DNA of 64,000 nucleotides from Fimbriimonas planktonicus. Lineage in GTDB: Bacteria; Armatimonadota; Fimbriimonadia; Fimbriimonadales; Fimbriimonadaceae. The stretch spans positions 372,001 to 436,000 of the forward strand of contig OZ248539.1 of assembly GCA_965234685.1 (NCBI GenBank), in the 5' to 3' direction. Both the position numbers and the translations under genes were made by a program. Below the pieces are notes generated by a model that was given only the letters and a program-made list of their open reading frames with translations, made no database searches and was not told the origin of the DNA. Numbering within the stretch: position 1 is the stretch's first letter; the number at the start of each line of letters is the position of its first letter. Of the stretch, positions 1 through 8,769 are shown one piece after another.

Positions 1-1
1 T

Positions 2-778
2 CCGCAAGGTTGGACCGGGAAGAATCGAGCCTGTTACACCCTTTGCCACCATGCGCTCGAGAACCCCGAGAACCAGTGGCTAATCCTCCTAGATGCCGAT
101 ACGGAGGTGTGCCCAGACTTTATTGCGCGTTTAGCCCACATTGCCGAGACGGATCCAAAGCTGGGTGTCATCACGGGAATCCCAAAGGTGTTTCCTGGAC
201 GCGGGCTCGAACCACTTTTCGCCGCGTGGGTGGGTTGGATTCTGCTCGCGAGCAACCCCTTCGGCCTCGTCGATCGCACCGGGCTCGGGCATAGCCAATT
301 CCTGAACGGACAAATTCAGGCCTGGCGACGATCCACTTACGAAGCGATCGCGCCGCACGAGGTGGTGAAAGCGCGCATCATGGAGGACGTCGCCATGGGG
401 CGACTGCTGGCCAAAAAGGGCGTGAAGGTCTGGACTCTCAACCTCACGCAGGTTATGACCGTGCGGATGTACGAAACCTGGCGTCAAGCCTTCGACGGGT
501 TCAGCAAGAACTCATTCGAAATAACCAATTCTTTTTTGGGCAGTGCGCTGCTCGCACTCTTCCTGCTTTTCTTGGGATGGGGATGGGTTCTTGAACCATC
601 GACCCTCGCTCTGCTGACGTGGTCCGGCTTAATGGTGTCCCTCTCGGCCCGCGCCTCAAAATGGCCGGTGCTCGTGATGCCGCTAGTTTTGACGATCGGA
701 GCCTCCACGATTGTCCGCTCGATGATTTGGCGGAAGACCGGAAAAACCAAGTGGAAGGGCCGAACGTATTCCGCCTAG
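2..778 (+). CDS. Glycosyltransferase family 2, C-terminal part (partial)
   Basis: The reading frame is open from the window edge, so the gene begins upstream. The visible protein starts with PQGWTGKNRAC, then LLDADTEVCPDF (the DxD-type metal and nucleotide-sugar site), then NGQ and a MEDVAMG acidic pair, all hallmarks of processive-type GT2 enzymes of the HpnB/CrtQ (hopanoid or carotenoid glycosyltransferase) group. The last 90 or so residues hold two or three hydrophobic segments and a basic tail, so it is probably a membrane enzyme acting at the cytoplasmic face on a lipid acceptor. The acceptor cannot be deduced. A GTG/ATG internal to the frame is not a credible start because the conserved GWTGK motif lies upstream of it. 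Confidence 0.85.
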   Translation, partial: PQGWTGKNRACYTLCHHALENPENQWLILLDADTEVCPDFIARLAHIAETDPKLGVITGIPKVFPGRGLEPLFAAWVGWILLASNPFGLVDRTGLGHSQFLNGQIQAWRRSTYEAIAPHEVVKARIMEDVAMGRLLAKKGVKVWTLNLTQVMTVRMYETWRQAFDGFSKNSFEITNSFLGSALLALFLLFLGWGWVLEPSTLALLTWSGLMVSLSARASKWPVLVMPLVLTIGASTIVRSMIWRKTGKTKWKGRTYSA

Positions 779-791
779 CGGCTCAGCAAAC

Positions 792-1085
792 CTAGTGGTG
801 CGCGTGTTCGGCGGCCGCTTCTGCTTCTTCGTCTCGCTTGGTTGACTTGGGATAAGCGAAGGTGATGAAGGTTGCAACGCCGACGCCAACAAGGAATCCG
901 ATGATCAGGCCGTTAAGGCCAATTCCTGTAAGGTCTTTCGCCTGCAAATCGTAAACGTGCTTCTTGCCGAAGATCGTGCCGAGGTAGAAGCCGCCAAGCG
1001 TAAACCAAGCGAGTCCGATGGTCCATGCAATGCCAGCCGCGAGCAAATTCCCTTCGTTGGACTTCAATTGGTCAATAAACTTCAT
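792..1085 (-). CDS. Small two-helix membrane protein
   Basis: A 97-residue protein, not recognised. It has two clear hydrophobic segments (about residues 14-38 and 55-77) joined by a polar loop, and a charged tail rich in Glu, Ala and His ending HAHH that could bind metal. It converges with the glycosyltransferase (13 bp apart) and is divergent from the GH5 gene 48 bp away. The start ATG at 1085 gives a plausible short polar N-terminus (MKFIDQLKSNEG). Function unknown; a small inner-membrane protein. Confidence 0.7.
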   Translation of the reverse strand: MKFIDQLKSNEGNLLAAGIAWTIGLAWFTLGGFYLGTIFGKKHVYDLQAKDLTGIGLNGLIIGFLVGVGVATFITFAYPKSTKRDEEAEAAAEHAHH

Positions 1086-1132
1086 CCCGTAGAAATTGTA
1101 TCCAATCTGGTGTCGCGTCGTAACGGCGAAAT

Positions 1133-2962
1133 GTGATAAAACGAATTATCATGATCGCAGCCCTAGCCCTCCTCGTGTCATCGGCGACCGTAGCGCAAAC
1201 AAAGAACCTGCCGGAACTTTTGCCCCGGGGAGAAAAGATGGTCACGGCCAGCGGAAAGCCCGTCACCCTCAAAGGCTGCAATCTCGGAAACTGGCTGATC
1301 CTCGAAATGTGGATGCTCGAACTCTCGGGCTACAAAGACCAGTACGAGGTGGAGGAGATCCTGACCAGCCGATTTGGCGAGGCAGAGAAGGATCGACTGA
1401 TGGAAACCTTCTACGCCAACTGGATGAAGGACCGAGACTGGAAGCTCATCAAGTCTTTTGGCTTCAACCTAGTTCGGCTCCCACTGAACTATCGAATGTT
1501 CGAAGACGACCGCGCCCCTATGAAGCTGAAGCCAAACGCCTTCCGCTGGGTGGACCTCGCGGTGAAGAAGGCGGCCGAACATGGCATGTACACCATTATC
1601 GACCTCCACGGTATCCAGGGTGGCCAGAGCCCGTACGACCACACAGGGCGAAGCGAACAGAACAAAGTCTGGACGGTTGAATCTAATCAAGTGCGAGCCG
1701 AGTGGCTTTGGAAAGAGTTTGCCAAGCGATACCGCTCGAACCCGAATGTAGTCGCATACGACCTGTTTAACGAGCCATACGGCGGCACCAAACCGCAGCA
1801 AGTAGCTCTCTTCAAGCGGCTGTATCCCGTCGTCCGTGCCATCGACAATAAGAAGTTGATCCTTGCGATGGGCAACTACGACGACTTCGGCCACTACGGA
1901 AACCCGAAGCAGAACGGCTGGAAGAATGTCGGCTTTCAAATGCACTACTATCCCGGTCTGTTCGGCGGCGGAGCGCCGACCGTCCCAACTCACGTCGCGC
2001 ACATCAATCGCTTGAAAGAGGTTGAGAAACAGCAGAATGCGACGAACGCACCGTTCCTGATCGGCGAGTTCAATGTGGTCTTCAACGGCGCCGGCGGGGC
2101 GGGAATGATGCGGCGGTACTACGATCTCCATGCCTCCTATGGCTGGATGAGCACGATGTGGTCCTACAAGGTGATGAGCCGCGATGGCGGCGTCGGATCG
2201 GCGACATGGGGAATGGTCACCAGCAAGGCGCCAGCACCCAAGGTCGACTTCCGAAACGACTCGAAAGCTGCGATTGAGTCCTATATGAAGGGGCTCGGAA
2301 CAATGGCACTTGCCGTAAATGAGCCTCTCCGAAAGTTCATGGTGGCGAAGAAGCCAAAGTTCGATCCGCTACCAAAGCCGCCGGTACCCATTCTCGTCGC
2401 ACCCGCGAACGACGGTGTACCCGGATGGATGCAGACCGACGTCGGAGGCGCGAGACCAGGCGGTGCTAAGTATCGAGAACCCCAGCTAGAACTCTTCGGC
2501 GGCGGAAGCGATATCTGGGGCGACCGTGACCAGTTCCGCTTCCTGCATCAGTCGGTCTCGGGTGACTTCGAGATTTCCTGCGAAATCGAAGCATTGCGAG
2601 ATACCGATGCGTACGCCAAGGCTGGAGTCATGGTCCGGTTTGGCATGGAGCCAAATGCCGCCGCGACCTTGCTCTCCGTTTTCCCATCGGGCGAGGCGCA
2701 ATTCGCGCATCGAGAAACAGCCGGAAAAGAAATGACAGGTCCGAAAGCCGCTACTGGCGACCTCGCTGGCACGCAACTTGTCCTTCGCCGAACCGGAACC
2801 AAACTCGAGGGATTTGTTGCCCGCAAAGGGAAAGAGCTTGAACTGCTACACTCCGTGACCATCGCTGAGGGCCCAGTCGAGGTGGGTCTCGTGGGGCTGA
2901 GTCACAACAACGCTCAACTCGGGTTGGCAAAGTATCGGCGATTTAGCCTTAAAAAGCTTTGA
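1133..2962 (+). CDS. Secreted GH5-family glycoside hydrolase with C-terminal beta-sandwich domain
   Basis: A 609-residue protein with an N-terminal signal peptide (MIAALALLVSSATVAQ). Residues about 40-400 form a GH5 TIM barrel: GCNLGNWLILE near the start, YDLFNEPYGG with the acid/base Glu at about 214, and FLIGEFNVV with the nucleophile Glu at about 312. Residues about 435-609 resemble a DUF1349/laminin-G-like beta-sandwich (GDFEISCEIE, GVMVRFG), probably carbohydrate binding. It would hydrolyse beta-glucan or a related polysaccharide outside the cytoplasm. The start given is GTG at 1133; the ATG at 1151 would still leave a full signal peptide and may be the real start. Confidence 0.85.
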   Translation: MIKRIIMIAALALLVSSATVAQTKNLPELLPRGEKMVTASGKPVTLKGCNLGNWLILEMWMLELSGYKDQYEVEEILTSRFGEAEKDRLMETFYANWMKDRDWKLIKSFGFNLVRLPLNYRMFEDDRAPMKLKPNAFRWVDLAVKKAAEHGMYTIIDLHGIQGGQSPYDHTGRSEQNKVWTVESNQVRAEWLWKEFAKRYRSNPNVVAYDLFNEPYGGTKPQQVALFKRLYPVVRAIDNKKLILAMGNYDDFGHYGNPKQNGWKNVGFQMHYYPGLFGGGAPTVPTHVAHINRLKEVEKQQNATNAPFLIGEFNVVFNGAGGAGMMRRYYDLHASYGWMSTMWSYKVMSRDGGVGSATWGMVTSKAPAPKVDFRNDSKAAIESYMKGLGTMALAVNEPLRKFMVAKKPKFDPLPKPPVPILVAPANDGVPGWMQTDVGGARPGGAKYREPQLELFGGGSDIWGDRDQFRFLHQSVSGDFEISCEIEALRDTDAYAKAGVMVRFGMEPNAAATLLSVFPSGEAQFAHRETAGKEMTGPKAATGDLAGTQLVLRRTGTKLEGFVARKGKELELLHSVTIAEGPVEVGLVGLSHNNAQLGLAKYRRFSLKKL

Positions 2963-2996
2963 TCAATGAACTGAATCGTGGTACCGTGCGTTTTAC

Positions 2997-3443
2997 ATGG
3001 GTATGAAGAGTTTCTTTAGTATTGCGGCGCTGCTCCTGGTTGCCGGTGCAATGGCTGCTGGTCCAAAGTGGTTGACCAGCTATGACGAAGCAGTGAAGCA
3101 GTCTAAGAAAACGGGCAAGCCGATCCTAGCTGACTTCACCGGTAGCGACTGGTGCCCCCCATGCATCCGTTTGCATAAGGACGTTTTCTCTAAGCCCGAG
3201 TTCATGAAGTGGGCCGAGAAGAACGTGGTCCTCCTTGAGCTAGACTTCCCACGCCGAACCAAGCAGGATGCAAAGCTGAGCAAGCAGAACGAAGCGCTTG
3301 CCAACAAGTATGAAATCCAAGGATTCCCAACCGTCCTGATTTTGAACTCGGCTGGCAAGGTGCTCGGAACTTCGGGCTTCACGCCTGGTTCCACTCCATC
3401 AAGCTGGATCGGCGAAATCAAGCCGTTCCTCGCCAAGAAGTAA
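2997..3443 (+). CDS. Exported thioredoxin-like protein
   Basis: A 148-residue protein with a signal peptide (FFSIAALLLVAGAMAAG) and a thioredoxin_7/DUF255-type domain. It has the redox motif SDWCPPC at about residues 48-54 and the cis-proline loop GFPT. It would act as a thiol oxidoreductase in the periplasm. It starts 34 bp after the GH5 gene and may be co-transcribed with it. ATG at 2997 or 3003 (MKSFF) are both possible starts. It ends just before a strong hairpin terminator. Confidence 0.9.
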   Translation: MGMKSFFSIAALLLVAGAMAAGPKWLTSYDEAVKQSKKTGKPILADFTGSDWCPPCIRLHKDVFSKPEFMKWAEKNVVLLELDFPRRTKQDAKLSKQNEALANKYEIQGFPTVLILNSAGKVLGTSGFTPGSTPSSWIGEIKPFLAKK

Positions 3444-3450
3444 GGCAAAA

Positions 3451-3495
3451 CAAAAAGAAGGGCGAGTCACCCGCGGTGACTCGCCCTTCTTTTTG
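3451..3495. terminator. Bidirectional intrinsic terminator
   Basis: A 21-bp perfect inverted repeat with a 3-nt loop at 3472-3474. The stem is flanked by A5 on the left and T5 on the right, so it can terminate both the thioredoxin-like gene (+) and the VOC/isomerase operon (-) that converge on it. Confidence 0.95.
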
Positions 3496-3503
3496 TAAAA
3501 GCC

Positions 3504-3854
3504 TCAGAGGAACTTCTGAATTTCGAGCCGATAGCCGTTCGGGTCGGTTGTGTAGAAATGCTGGATCCCGAATCGCTGGTTGATCCGCGGCGGACCGTCT
3601 ACGGTTGCGCCTTCAACGGTAAGGCGAACATGCCACTCGTTGACGTCTGGAACCACCATAGTTAACGTGACTTTGCTCGGATCGTCGAGCAGCGGCACGT
3701 GCTCACAAAATCCCCACGCGCCATCAATGCCAACGGAGTAAATGCGACAGACGCCTTGGTCAAGCGCAAGTTGTAGCCCGAGCATGCCTTGGTAAAAGCG
3801 GTCGGTCGCCTTGAGATTCTTGGTTGGCAAAAAGGTGATGCTTCTGGCGTTCAT
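3504..3854 (-). CDS. VOC (glyoxalase/bleomycin-resistance) family protein
   Basis: A 116-residue single vicinal-oxygen-chelate domain: ITFLPTKNLKATDRFYQGMLGL opening, YTTDPNGYRLEIQKF closing with the conserved metal-ligand Glu. It overlaps the upstream sugar isomerase by 4 bp (ATGA), so the two are translationally coupled. Substrate unknown; the pairing suggests isomerisation or ring chemistry on a sugar-derived compound, but this is inference. Confidence 0.8.
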   Translation of the reverse strand: MNARSITFLPTKNLKATDRFYQGMLGLQLALDQGVCRIYSVGIDGAWGFCEHVPLLDDPSKVTLTMVVPDVNEWHVRLTVEGATVDGPPRINQRFGIQHFYTTDPNGYRLEIQKFL

Positions 3855-4618
3855 CGGTTTTCGTCCACGGCAACTCGGCCAAGGCCAAGCTTTTCTTTCA
3901 TAAGGAATTGATAGCTTTCGCGGACGGCGTGCATCATGTCACCCTCGTACTCATCAAGCTCAATGACTAACCATTTTGGCTGACAGGCTTCGATGCAATC
4001 TCGAACCGGCACTTTTCCTTGTCCAAGTGGGACCATTGGCTGGTCCTTGACCAAAGGTCCATCTTTCACGTGCAATAGCGTGATGCGGTCGGCGTATTGG
4101 CGGCAGATGTCGGCACTGTTATGCTCGCCAAAGTTGCTTGCCCAATAAATATCGAGTTCCAGGAGGAGGTCAGGGCAATGCTCAATCATGAGATCCATAA
4201 CCCGAATCCCGTCTCGAGTTTCAAACTCCATCCAGTGGTTGTGCATGGCGTACTCAATGCCGTGCTTCTTCAGTTCAGGAATGGCCCAGGCCAGCTTTTC
4301 GGCTGACGCCTTGATTGAATCCTTTGTTTCAAGATCAGGAATCCAAAAGCCACCGGTCAGAAGGTTGGTTCCCAGCTCACCAAGGTCGTCAACGATCTTC
4401 TGAAGGTTGTCAGGTTCTGGCGTTGGTCCAAAGCTGGAACTGATGACCATTCCAAGATCGGCCATGTACTTGCGAAAATCGGAGTTAGAAAAGCCGGGCG
4501 CTACGCCCTCCACTCCGTTTAGGCCAATTTTGGCCAGTTCTTGCATGATCTCTGGCGCACTTTCCGCATTCAGTATGGTTCTCAGGGTCCAAAACTGGAT
4601 TGATATGGGCGACGCCAT
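3851..4618 (-). CDS. Sugar phosphate isomerase/epimerase (xylose-isomerase-like TIM barrel)
   Basis: A 255-residue AP-endonuclease-2-type TIM barrel. Visible metal-site motifs are YAMHNHWMEFE (His, Glu), LLLELDIYW (Glu, Asp), LLHVKDG (His, Asp) and GQGKVP. No export signal, so cytoplasmic. First gene of a two-gene minus-strand operon with the VOC protein. The exact sugar is not evident; inosose, keto-inositol or hydroxypyruvate type activities are common for this family. Confidence 0.85.
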   Translation of the reverse strand: MASPISIQFWTLRTILNAESAPEIMQELAKIGLNGVEGVAPGFSNSDFRKYMADLGMVISSSFGPTPEPDNLQKIVDDLGELGTNLLTGGFWIPDLETKDSIKASAEKLAWAIPELKKHGIEYAMHNHWMEFETRDGIRVMDLMIEHCPDLLLELDIYWASNFGEHNSADICRQYADRITLLHVKDGPLVKDQPMVPLGQGKVPVRDCIEACQPKWLVIELDEYEGDMMHAVRESYQFLMKEKLGLGRVAVDENR

Positions 4619-4676
4619 CCTTAATAGCTTAACCTAAACGCCGCCCCTTGCCAACTACGTAAATGCGTGACTTTGC

Positions 4677-6206
4677 TTAGCCGTGGTGGCAACCGCAATC
4701 TTCATGCACAGAATACATTTCAATCCATTCCTGGTCAAGGCTCAGCTTCATTTTCTCGTAATGGCCTTGCGCGGTTGCGTAGTCCATCGTCGGATTCTTG
4801 TGCTTGATGCCTTTAGCCGCCAACATGAAGTCGAAGAACTCAACGTTGCGGGTGAGTCCCTTGATCATCTCGCTGCCAGGTCCTAGCGCTGTCACGAGCA
4901 CATGCTCGGCGGTGTGGTTTCCGCTCGTCCAGGTGACCGCGGTGTGGTTACCCAAGATATTGGCCATGGTCATTCCGCTCGCTTTCAGGAACCCGCTAAT
5001 GTTGAACGGCCCTTGGCCCTTTTGCCCGGCCACAATCGCTGACGCTTCGGCCGCGCTCAGCTCGAGACCAAGATCGGCCTTGATGATGTCGCGAATCGAA
5101 TCTGCGGTTGGGCTGGCGCCAAATTTTCGGGCCAGCACTTCGTAGCTTGCCTTCATTCCGTTAACGCTCATGAGTCCCTTATTGGAATCCACGTACTCGT
5201 CGCCCATGCCGTTTACCGATGGCCCGCCCGTGGCGTGGTCGGCGGTAATGATGACCAGGGTCTCCTTGTCCTTAAGCGCAAACTCAACCGCAACCTTGAC
5301 GGCTTCTTCGAAAGCGATCTGATCGTAAACGATGGAAGCGAGGTCGTTCGCGTGGCCAGCGTGGTCAACTTTGCCGCCTTCAACTTGAAGCAGGAACCCG
5401 TTCTTGCTGTCCTTGAGATTCTCGATCGCGTGCTTCGTCATTTCGGCCAAGGTCGGGACCGTTTTCTGAAGTTCTGCGCTGTTGTTTCGGTCGACCGAGA
5501 ACGGAAGGTGGCTCTCGGAGAAGATGCCAAGCACCTTCTTGCTCTTGGTCTTCATCAGCGTGTCACGATCTTTAACCACCGTATAACCCGCCTTTTCAAA
5601 CTCGGGATACATGTCGCGCTTGTCTTTGCGCTTGTCGCCCGCAAAGTGTCGGTTACCGCCGCCCATCAAAACGTCCACGCCGGAGGTCAGGTACTTCTCG
5701 GCGATGATCGGTTCAAGGTCACGATTGATGATCGAAACAGCGAAGCCCGATGGAGTCGCGTGAGTAATCGTGGTCGTCGTCACAAGGCCGGTTCGGACGC
5801 CTTTCTCGTGCATCAAAGTCGTCAGCGTCTTCAAAGCGGTCTGATCGGGATACATGTTGATCATCCCGTTGAAGATGTGTTGACCGCTCCCCCAGGCCGA
5901 GCTCGCCGCGGCCGAGTCGGTAACAATTGAGTTGAGGGATCGGGTGGCCTGCAGACCGTTCGTCACGAACTTCTGGTCCATCAGCCAACCCCAGTAGGAC
6001 GACTTTCCGGCGTTCAACTGGCTAAGCACGTCGACCATTCCCATCGTCTGGTGGGCCATGCCATCCACGACCAAGAAGATGATGTTCTTGATCTTGGACT
6101 GCTTCGCGCCGTAGCCCTGCAAGGACGCAAACGCGCCAGCGCCGGATGCGATGCCAGCAGCACCCGCAAGACCGGTGCCTAAAAGTGAACGTCGCGAAAA
6201 CTTCAT
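4677..6206 (-). CDS. Tat-exported alkaline phosphatase
   Basis: A 509-residue PhoA-type phosphomonoesterase. The N-terminus carries a Tat signal (SRRSLLGTG then an Ala/Gly-rich stretch). NIIFLVVDGM supplies the metal Asp at about 48, VTDSAAASS the nucleophile Ser at about 98, VEGGKVDHAGH and ITADHATGG further zinc ligands. The C-terminus ends CGCHHG, an unusual Cys/His tail. It would release phosphate from esters outside the cytoplasm. I could not identify a Pho box upstream. Confidence 0.92.
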   Translation of the reverse strand: MKFSRRSLLGTGLAGAAGIASGAGAFASLQGYGAKQSKIKNIIFLVVDGMAHQTMGMVDVLSQLNAGKSSYWGWLMDQKFVTNGLQATRSLNSIVTDSAAASSAWGSGQHIFNGMINMYPDQTALKTLTTLMHEKGVRTGLVTTTTITHATPSGFAVSIINRDLEPIIAEKYLTSGVDVLMGGGNRHFAGDKRKDKRDMYPEFEKAGYTVVKDRDTLMKTKSKKVLGIFSESHLPFSVDRNNSAELQKTVPTLAEMTKHAIENLKDSKNGFLLQVEGGKVDHAGHANDLASIVYDQIAFEEAVKVAVEFALKDKETLVIITADHATGGPSVNGMGDEYVDSNKGLMSVNGMKASYEVLARKFGASPTADSIRDIIKADLGLELSAAEASAIVAGQKGQGPFNISGFLKASGMTMANILGNHTAVTWTSGNHTAEHVLVTALGPGSEMIKGLTRNVEFFDFMLAAKGIKHKNPTMDYATAQGHYEKMKLSLDQEWIEMYSVHEDCGCHHG

Positions 6207-6233
6207 TCTTTCATTCTGTCTGACACGACGTTA

Positions 6234-6251
6234 AGGCAGTGTTAACTGCCT
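6234..6251. terminator. Small hairpin between convergently transcribed units
   Basis: AGGCAGT-GTTA-ACTGCCT, a 7-bp stem lying between the end of the 6296 gene and the start of the phosphatase, both on the minus strand. It could be a weak terminator for the former or an operator for the latter. No long T run follows. Confidence 0.35.
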
Positions 6252-6295
6252 AAACGATGCCTCGCGAAAAGAGTGTTCTCAGCAAATGCTGCCGC

Positions 6296-6829
6296 TCAGG
6301 GTTCGAACTCAACGAACTCTGGTTCTTCAGAGGTTTCCTCTTCGGCGGCAACGTTCGAGAGTTTGAGCGACCGAACTATGCAGCCCCGCATTTTGGGCTC
6401 AATGAAAACGTACAGATGAACGCGGTCAGAGCGGACGATGGCGCAAGCCGCGTGCCAGTCGTCGATCACGATGTCCCTCAGGGATCGCCGCCGTTCGCCG
6501 CGGAGCGTGTGCGCTTCAAGCTTGTCGGGCGAGCCGTAAATCACCGTGGCCTCGATGTGCGGGCCTTCCGCAGCGAGCAGCTGAGTCAGCTTCAGATCCC
6601 AGTTTTGGTACATCGATTCGTCGTTGAAGAATCGGTTTCCGAATGATGCTTTGGGCAGGCCAAACTTCCGCAGGAACAACGTGTGCATGTGCGTCGGCAC
6701 CAAATTGTCCAAGAACTCGTCAAACGCCGCGTCGGTTTCGGCTTCGTTGAGTTTCTTTGGCGTCGCCCAAAGTTTTTTCCAGCGCTCGATTCGGTTTGGC
6801 GGAGTGATAAAGGTTACTGGCTTAGCCAC
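6296..6829 (-). CDS. Hypothetical protein, last gene of galT operon
   Basis: A 177-residue soluble protein, not recognised. The frame remains open further upstream inside galT, but a GTG at 6829 overlaps the galT stop by one base (TAGTG), the natural coupled start (V-AKPVTFITPPNRIERW). The body is mixed alpha/beta with a conserved-looking SYG-type patch (TVIYGSPDKLEAH) and an acidic tail (AAEEETSEEPEFVEFEP). Its place directly after galT suggests a role in the same sugar pathway, but no catalytic motif is visible. Confidence 0.7.
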   Translation of the reverse strand: MAKPVTFITPPNRIERWKKLWATPKKLNEAETDAAFDEFLDNLVPTHMHTLFLRKFGLPKASFGNRFFNDESMYQNWDLKLTQLLAAEGPHIEATVIYGSPDKLEAHTLRGERRRSLRDIVIDDWHAACAIVRSDRVHLYVFIEPKMRGCIVRSLKLSNVAAEEETSEEPEFVEFEP

Positions 6830-7842
6830 TAAATAGCATCCCGTAGCCGCTGGGCGGCTTGTTCCGGAGTTAAGTCTCGCTGGGCTTCCGCCATCATTTC
6901 GTATCCAACCATAAATTTTCGAACCGTCGCGCTTCTTAATAATGGCGGATAGAAGTGGGCATGTAGCTGCCAAGACGACGTAAAGTCTCCAGAATATGGG
7001 GCAGGATGCCAACCCATGCTGTACGGGAACGGGCAATCGAACAAGGAATCGTATCGTTTGAGCAGTCCTTGGAGCGCATCTGCAAGGCTCTGCCGCTGCG
7101 TTTTAAGCTCCTCAAGCCGACCGACCGCAAACCGCGGAAGCACCATCGTTTCGAACGGCCACGTTGCCCAAAACGGCACAACCACCGCCCAATCTTCATT
7201 GGCATACACCACCCGAGAGCCCGATTCAACCTCGCGCTCGGCATAGTCGAGAAGTAGCCGTGAGCCGTGTTCGGCAAAGTAGCGAGCCTGCGACGCACCT
7301 TCACGAACGATCAAACTCGGCAAATGCTCGCTTGCCCAAATTTGGCCATGCGGATGCGGATTCGAAGCGCCCATCGCTTCGCCTCGATTCTCAAAAATTT
7401 GCACCCAGCCGTAACGTGCTCCAAGCTCTGCCGACTGCGAAGCCCACAAGTCAATCACGAGCTCCAACTCGCTTTGGTTCAGGCGAGATAGCGTCAGGTC
7501 ATGCCGAGGTGAAAAGCAAATGACGCGGCACTCGCCCCGCACTGCCTCTGATCGGAATATTCCATCTTCAAGAACCCCCTCCGGTGTGCCCGAAAGAAGC
7601 GCCGAGTAGTCGTTCACGAATACAAAAGTGCTTTCGTACGCTGGGTTGACTTCTCCATTCGCCCGAACGTTGCCCGGACACAGGTAGCAAGTCGAATCGT
7701 ACGCAGGGCGGTCTGGCAGGGAAGACTTTTCCTGCTGCCCCTGCCAAGGACGCTGGGTCCGGTGCGGAGACACCAGAACCCATTCGTCTAGCAGCGGGTT
7801 GAACCGCCGGTGCGGATGCAACTCGGGATCAAATTCGCTCAT
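6829..7842 (-). CDS. galT: Galactose-1-phosphate uridylyltransferase
   Basis: A 337-residue HIT-superfamily enzyme that exchanges UMP between UDP-glucose and galactose-1-phosphate in the Leloir pathway. Visible are the CYLCPGN zinc-binding motif at about 52-58 and the active-site NPHPHGQIW at about 161-169, with the nucleophile His at about 165. Length is normal for bacterial GalT. Third gene of a tightly spaced operon: 5 bp after the isomerase gene and coupled to the next gene. No galK or galE lies nearby. Confidence 0.95.
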   Translation of the reverse strand: MSEFDPELHPHRRFNPLLDEWVLVSPHRTQRPWQGQQEKSSLPDRPAYDSTCYLCPGNVRANGEVNPAYESTFVFVNDYSALLSGTPEGVLEDGIFRSEAVRGECRVICFSPRHDLTLSRLNQSELELVIDLWASQSAELGARYGWVQIFENRGEAMGASNPHPHGQIWASEHLPSLIVREGASQARYFAEHGSRLLLDYAEREVESGSRVVYANEDWAVVVPFWATWPFETMVLPRFAVGRLEELKTQRQSLADALQGLLKRYDSLFDCPFPYSMGWHPAPYSGDFTSSWQLHAHFYPPLLRSATVRKFMVGYEMMAEAQRDLTPEQAAQRLRDAI

Positions 7843-7847
7843 GCTGC

Positions 7848-8768
7848 TCAGAACGCGTCCGACTTTCGGTAAGCGTCGATAACCGCTCGCTCGCCATCCT
7901 TTCCGGATTTAGAGTTTCCGTGCTCCATCCCAAGCACGCCCGTGAAGCCCTTCGCGTTCACGTGCTTGAACACGTTGAGATAGTTGATCTCGCCGCTAGT
8001 CGGCTCGTTTCTGCCCGGATTGTCGCCAATCTGCAAGTAAGCAACCTCACTCCAGGCTCGATCCATATTCGGAATCAAGTTTCCTTCTTGGATCTGCTGG
8101 TGGTAGATGTCGAAGAGGATCTTGCAGGCCGGGCTATCTACTGCGCGGCAGATGCTAAACGCCTGCGGAATCTTGTTCAAGAAAAGATTTGGGTGGTCGC
8201 GGAAGTTGAGTGGCTCCAGCACCATAACAAGACCATGCTTCGCGAGAATATCGCTGCCTCGGCGAAGTGCTTCAATCACGTTCGCCGTCTGAAAACCAAT
8301 GTCCTGGCGCAGATCGCAAGTGCCCGGAACCACCGTCATCCACTTCGCATTCACGCGCTTTGCGACCTCTACCGAGTCCTGACAATTCTTCAGGAATTTG
8401 TCTAGGTGATCTTTCGATCCGGTCGTAAGGGTCGGGTTGTTCCAGTCAATGTCGTTCGCAACGAACACGCCCATGGTGATTCCGAGGTCCGTCATCGCCT
8501 TTGCGCAACGCTCTTGGTCGGCCACCGAACGGCCCTTCATGCCGTTGTCTTCCCACGCGGTGAATCCTTCATCGGCCGCGAACTTCAACTGATCGACGAG
8601 GTCTGAGCCGGCGTGGTTTTGGAACATGCCAAAGTGCGGCGCGTATTTGAGCTTGAATTTGGGTGCCATGGCTTTATCGCGTGGAAACGCCGCCGCAATC
8701 GGCGCGGCGGCGACGGTCAGTCCGGCCGCAAGGCCGGACTGAATGATCTTTCGTCGGGTGATTTCCAC
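7848..8768 (-). CDS. Tat-signal sugar isomerase/hydroxypyruvate-isomerase-like TIM barrel
   Basis: A 306-residue protein beginning with a Tat-type signal (TRRKIIQSGLAAGL). The remainder is a xylose-isomerase-like barrel with LEPLNFRDHPNLF, FDIYHQQIQEGNL, LQIGDNPGRNEP and GMEHGNS, most like hydroxypyruvate isomerase (Hyi) relatives. One base separates it from the oxidoreductase gene before it and 5 bp from galT after it. Function inferred: aldose-ketose interconversion of an oxidised sugar, possibly in the periplasm. Confidence 0.88.
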   Translation of the reverse strand: MEITRRKIIQSGLAAGLTVAAAPIAAAFPRDKAMAPKFKLKYAPHFGMFQNHAGSDLVDQLKFAADEGFTAWEDNGMKGRSVADQERCAKAMTDLGITMGVFVANDIDWNNPTLTTGSKDHLDKFLKNCQDSVEVAKRVNAKWMTVVPGTCDLRQDIGFQTANVIEALRRGSDILAKHGLVMVLEPLNFRDHPNLFLNKIPQAFSICRAVDSPACKILFDIYHQQIQEGNLIPNMDRAWSEVAYLQIGDNPGRNEPTSGEINYLNVFKHVNAKGFTGVLGMEHGNSKSGKDGERAVIDAYRKSDAF

Positions 8769-8769
8769 C

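Noticed and set aside
6207..6295. Pho box upstream of the alkaline phosphatase
   Set aside because: No repeated CTGTCAT-like motif; only a short hairpin is present.
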